Of a stretch of 7,838 nucleotides of DNA, positions 5,561-7,838 are shown piece by piece; position 1 is the stretch's first letter; each line of letters begins with the position of its first letter. Source of the stretch: Spirochaetaceae bacterium. GTDB taxonomy: Bacteria > Spirochaetota > Spirochaetia > Spirochaetales_E > Spirochaetaceae_B. A program made the position numbers and the translations under genes. Under the pieces are notes generated by a model. That model was not told where the DNA came from and made no database searches. It saw only the letters and a program-made list of their open reading frames with translations. The stretch spans positions 1 through 7,838 of the forward strand of contig QKJO01000043.1 in NCBI GenBank assembly GCA_003249275.1, written 5' to 3'.

Positions 5561-6844
5561 ATGAAACAGTTTCATTCCGCCTCTGAGTATCATGAGTATC
5601 TTGAAGGCATCAGCACCCTTCCGGAAGGGTTCAAGACCGCGGTTCATTCTTTGACATTTACTCCCGTTGAGAGGAGTGAGGGACCCGCGGCCGCCATGAA
5701 AATGACCGCCATAGTTCTGGAGGAGCCCACTGCCTCCTTCGCCGGGGTTTTTACAAAAAACGCCTTTCCCGGAGCGCCGGTCCGGATCGGACGGAAACTG
5801 CTGGATGAACCTGTTGTTCAGGGGGTTCTGATCAACAATAAAATATCCAACGTCTGTACGCCGACAGGAGAAGAAGACGCACTGCAGGTCCTGCAGGCCT
5901 TTTCCGACGCCATGGGCGGGAATCTGAAGGCCCCCCTGTTTCCTTCTTCCACCGGCGTCATCGGCTGGTCTCTGCCCGTCGGTGAGATGAAAGCGGCCTG
6001 CCCCGGACTGGTTCAGAATTTTCAGAATGCATCGATTCTCTCCGCCGCAAAGTCGATCATGACGACCGATTCCTTTCCCAAGGTACGCAGTGTCGTTCTT
6101 GGTGAAGGCCGGATCACGGGGATCGCCAAGGGCGCCGGGATGATCGAACCCAATATGGCCACCATGCTTTCTTTTCTTCTGACCGATGTGTCCATCCCCC
6201 GGGATGTGATGAGAAGGATTCTTCCCACGGCGGCGGAGCAGAGTTTCAACAGAATTTCGGTGGACAGCGATCAGAGCACGAGCGACACTCTTCTGTTTTT
6301 TTCCTCCAACAGAAAACCGGCTGTCGGCGAAGCGGAACTGGAAGCCGCCCTTCTCAGGCTCTGCGGTGAACTTTCCGAGGATGTTGTCCGTAACGGAGAG
6401 GGGTGCGGACATGTTATAAGGGTAAAAGTCACCGGTGCCGGGTCGGACGCTCAGGCAAAAGGTTTTGCCAAGGCCCTTGTGAATTCCCCCCTGAGTAAAA
6501 CAGCAGTCTTCGGCAATGATCCCAATGTGGGTCGATTCGTTCAGGCCGTAGGTGATTATGCGGGAAATCATGATGTCCCTCTTGATGAGCAGAAGGTTAC
6601 AATCTCCCTGGGAGACGAGCAGATCTATCGGGAGGGTCGGTTCTCCCTGGATTCGGCGAAAGAAAAGAGGCTCAGTGCCTATCTAAAAGAGAGGTCGCTG
6701 ACAACACCCAGTCCGGGATATCCCGAGCATGACCGGGTCGTGGAGATCTCTGTCAGTCTGGGCCTGGGAACAGGAGAAGCCGTGGTCATTGGATCCGATC
6801 TCTCCTATGAGTATGTCAGGGAAAATGCGGACTACCGGACCTGA
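5561..6844 (+). CDS. argJ: ArgJ: glutamate N-acetyltransferase, possibly bifunctional, divergent
   Basis: ArgJ moves acetyl from N-acetylornithine to glutamate in the cyclic arginine pathway; some forms also use acetyl-CoA. The precursor cleaves itself into alpha and beta chains before a conserved Thr. Over 427 aa, which is normal, I see FTKNAFPGAPV (64-74), the oxyanion-hole site SSTGVIG (129-135, Thr131/Gly132), KGAGMIEPNMATML (190-203) with the predicted nucleophile Thr201, SVDSDQSTSDT (233-243), FGNDPNVGR (317-325) and a standard C-terminus, SYEYV..NADYRT (415-427). The processing site is intact. Some blocks differ from the common form: the NSG.ANACTG block reads NNKISNVCTPTG (92-103), and DPNWGR reads DPNVGR. 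No other arg gene is near. The family is sure; classic ArgJ activity is probable but not proven. Sixty bp without a terminator separate it from moxR, so the two may be co-transcribed. Confidence 0.9.
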   Translation: MKQFHSASEYHEYLEGISTLPEGFKTAVHSLTFTPVERSEGPAAAMKMTAIVLEEPTASFAGVFTKNAFPGAPVRIGRKLLDEPVVQGVLINNKISNVCTPTGEEDALQVLQAFSDAMGGNLKAPLFPSSTGVIGWSLPVGEMKAACPGLVQNFQNASILSAAKSIMTTDSFPKVRSVVLGEGRITGIAKGAGMIEPNMATMLSFLLTDVSIPRDVMRRILPTAAEQSFNRISVDSDQSTSDTLLFFSSNRKPAVGEAELEAALLRLCGELSEDVVRNGEGCGHVIRVKVTGAGSDAQAKGFAKALVNSPLSKTAVFGNDPNVGRFVQAVGDYAGNHDVPLDEQKVTISLGDEQIYREGRFSLDSAKEKRLSAYLKERSLTTPSPGYPEHDRVVEISVSLGLGTGEAVVIGSDLSYEYVRENADYRT

Positions 6845-6904
6845 GAAACCTGTTGCGTTTAGCGGAGACGGAAAAAAGACAATCTTTATTAAAAGGAAAA
6901 CACC

Positions 6905-7711
6905 ATGACGGATGACAAGAACCTGGCAGATCAGATGAAGGATGCCGGGAACCTGCTGGATACGGCCAGGAAAGAGATCGGCAAAAAAATCATAGGCCAG
7001 ACGGAGATGATCAAGGGGCTCCTCATGGGAATTATTACCGGCGGCCACGTCCTGGTGGAAGGTGTCCCGGGCCTTGCCAAGACCCAGATGGTCAAGGCGG
7101 TGGCGGAAGTGCTGAATGCGGATTTCAAGAGAATCCAGTTTACCCCCGACCTTCTTCCGGCCGACCTGACGGGAACCATGATCTACAGACCCCAGACGGG
7201 AGAGTTCGTTCCCCGGAAGGGTCCTGTTTTTTCAAATATCATCCTGGCGGATGAGATCAACCGGGCACCGGCCAAGGTCCAGGCTGCCCTTCTGGAAGCC
7301 ATGGCCGAGTCCCAGGTTACAATCGGTGAGAATACCTACCGCCTGGCGGAACCCTTTTTCGTCATGGCCACCCAGAACCCGATCGAGCAGGAGGGAACCT
7401 ATCAGCTTCCCGAGGCTCAGCTGGACAGGTTCATAATGAAGCTCAAGGTGGATTACCCCAATCCCCAGGAGGAGCTGGCCATTCTGAACCAGCTGGATAA
7501 CCGGGAGGAACAGCTCCTCCGGAAGGTTTTTTCAAAATATTCCATCCAGGATCTGAAAGCCCTCGTCTCCCGCATCCGGGTGGATGAAAGCATCAAAAAA
7601 TACATTGTCTCCATCGTGAATGCCTCCCGTGTTAAGGGAAGGAATCAGCTTCCTTTCACACGGTTTATCGAATTCGGAGCCTCTCCCAGAGCCTCTCTCG
7701 CTCTTCCCTGA
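6905..7711 (+). CDS. MoxR-type AAA+ ATPase, C-terminus lost at an inverted junction
   Basis: MoxR ATPases act as chaperone-like machines, usually with DUF58 and von Willebrand factor A proteins encoded next to them. The 268 residues cover most of the ATPase: Walker A GVPGLAKT (53-60), PADLTG (85-90), Walker B ILADEINR (113-120), sensor 1 ATQNP (155-159), LPEAQLDRF with the Arg-finger region (168-176), and the sensor 2 start GASPRAS (258-264). Family members are about 320-340 aa and continue past SLAL into a helical lid. Here the reading turns into Pro and a stop immediately after SLAL, and no other plus-strand frame restores the lid. ATG 6905 has AAGGAA (6893-6898) six nucleotides upstream. 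The true gene is most likely full length and interrupted here by the join described for 7691-7838. As read, the protein lacks its lid helices and might not hydrolyse ATP normally. Confidence 0.92.
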   Translation: MTDDKNLADQMKDAGNLLDTARKEIGKKIIGQTEMIKGLLMGIITGGHVLVEGVPGLAKTQMVKAVAEVLNADFKRIQFTPDLLPADLTGTMIYRPQTGEFVPRKGPVFSNIILADEINRAPAKVQAALLEAMAESQVTIGENTYRLAEPFFVMATQNPIEQEGTYQLPEAQLDRFIMKLKVDYPNPQEELAILNQLDNREEQLLRKVFSKYSIQDLKALVSRIRVDESIKKYIVSIVNASRVKGRNQLPFTRFIEFGASPRASLALP

Positions 7712-7838
7712 AGGTTTTGGTATAGGGAGCGCCCATCCGGGAGGTGACGTTCCAGTCTATGAACCGGGGATCATCACCGTCCGAATACTCCCTGACTTCA
7801 TCAAACTCCAGACCCGGACCCTTGAAGACGGAGTGATA
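7665..7838 (-). pseudogene. Inverted fragment of a DUF58 protein gene, cut at both ends
   Basis: Read on the minus strand from the window edge, 57 codons are open to a TAA at 7667-7665. The first 48 residues carry the DUF58 signature: YHSVFKGPGLEFDEVREY (1-18), then DGDDPRFIDWN (20-30), TSRMGAPYTKTF (32-43) and REERE (44-48). This is the conserved block near the DUF58 N-terminus. After Glu48 (7697-7695) the remaining nine residues, RLWERLRIR, are simply the reverse strand of moxR. DUF58 genes normally follow moxR in the same direction; here the fragment points back at it. It has no start within the window and lacks most of the domain. Real DUF58 homology covers about 7695-7838. Identity is confident; whether this arrangement exists in the living cell is doubtful. 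Confidence 0.85.

Noticed and set aside
5546..6571. A 341-codon open frame antisense to argJ
   Set aside because: It lies wholly over a gene with clear family motifs, has no SD or recognisable domain, and has low-complexity Gly/Arg/His-rich composition typical of a reverse-strand shadow.
6845..6904. Promoter for moxR between TTGCGT (6853) and the AT-rich stretch near 6885
   Set aside because: No -10 box sits at a usual distance (the best candidate is over 20 bp away), and co-transcription with argJ is equally plausible.
7698..7838. Plus-strand open frame after the MoxR stop as a frameshifted MoxR C-terminus
   Set aside because: Its translation does not resemble the MoxR lid, while the minus strand matches DUF58 motifs, so a simple frameshift does not explain the truncation.

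Overview
The window reads as a stretch of bacterial chromosome, moderately GC-rich by eye. It holds seven protein genes, one of them cut short, plus an inverted fragment of an eighth at the right edge. Several traits fit a free-living spirochaete (Spirochaetaceae-like): a stand-alone ClpP paralogue, a relaxed lipobox, a divergent ArgJ, and a MoxR/DUF58 pair of the kind that precedes Bat-type genes. That taxonomic call rests on protein recall, not on a search, and is only moderately secure.

Layout. (1) 35-643, plus: a ClpP-family serine protease with an intact Ser/His/Asp triad but an unusual N-terminus, closed by an intrinsic terminator. (2) 737-1762, plus: an endonuclease/exonuclease/phosphatase-fold protein with a probable lipoprotein signal, whose ribosome binding site lies in a self-complementary leader. 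(3) 1854-3071, plus: an M29 metallo-aminopeptidase with its own likely promoter. (4) 5421-3916 and 3919-3092, minus: cobQ (cobyric acid synthase) overlapping a short membrane-anchored RmuC; this pair converges on the aminopeptidase gene with a 20-bp gap. (5) 5561-6844, plus: argJ, divergent from cobQ across about 120-140 bp that must hold both promoters. (6) 6905-7711, plus: a MoxR AAA+ ATPase lacking its C-terminal part.

The genes do not form one pathway. They cover proteolysis and peptide turnover (ClpP, M29 peptidase), nucleic acid handling (lipoprotein nuclease, RmuC), cobalamin (CobQ), arginine (ArgJ) and a chaperone-like ATPase (MoxR). The only tight coupling is cobQ-rmuC. I see no rRNA, tRNA, CRISPR array, IS element, phage gene or defence island.

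The most striking signal is at the right end. MoxR homology stops within 7691-7711, in the middle of the conserved sensor-2 helix. From there to 7838 the opposite strand encodes the conserved N-terminal part of a DUF58 protein, the gene that normally follows moxR in the same direction. The two readings share about 11 bp at the join. This is either a real local inversion with loss of sequence or, more likely in my view, a fold-back chimera in the assembly or amplification. I found no convincing undescribed multi-gene system.
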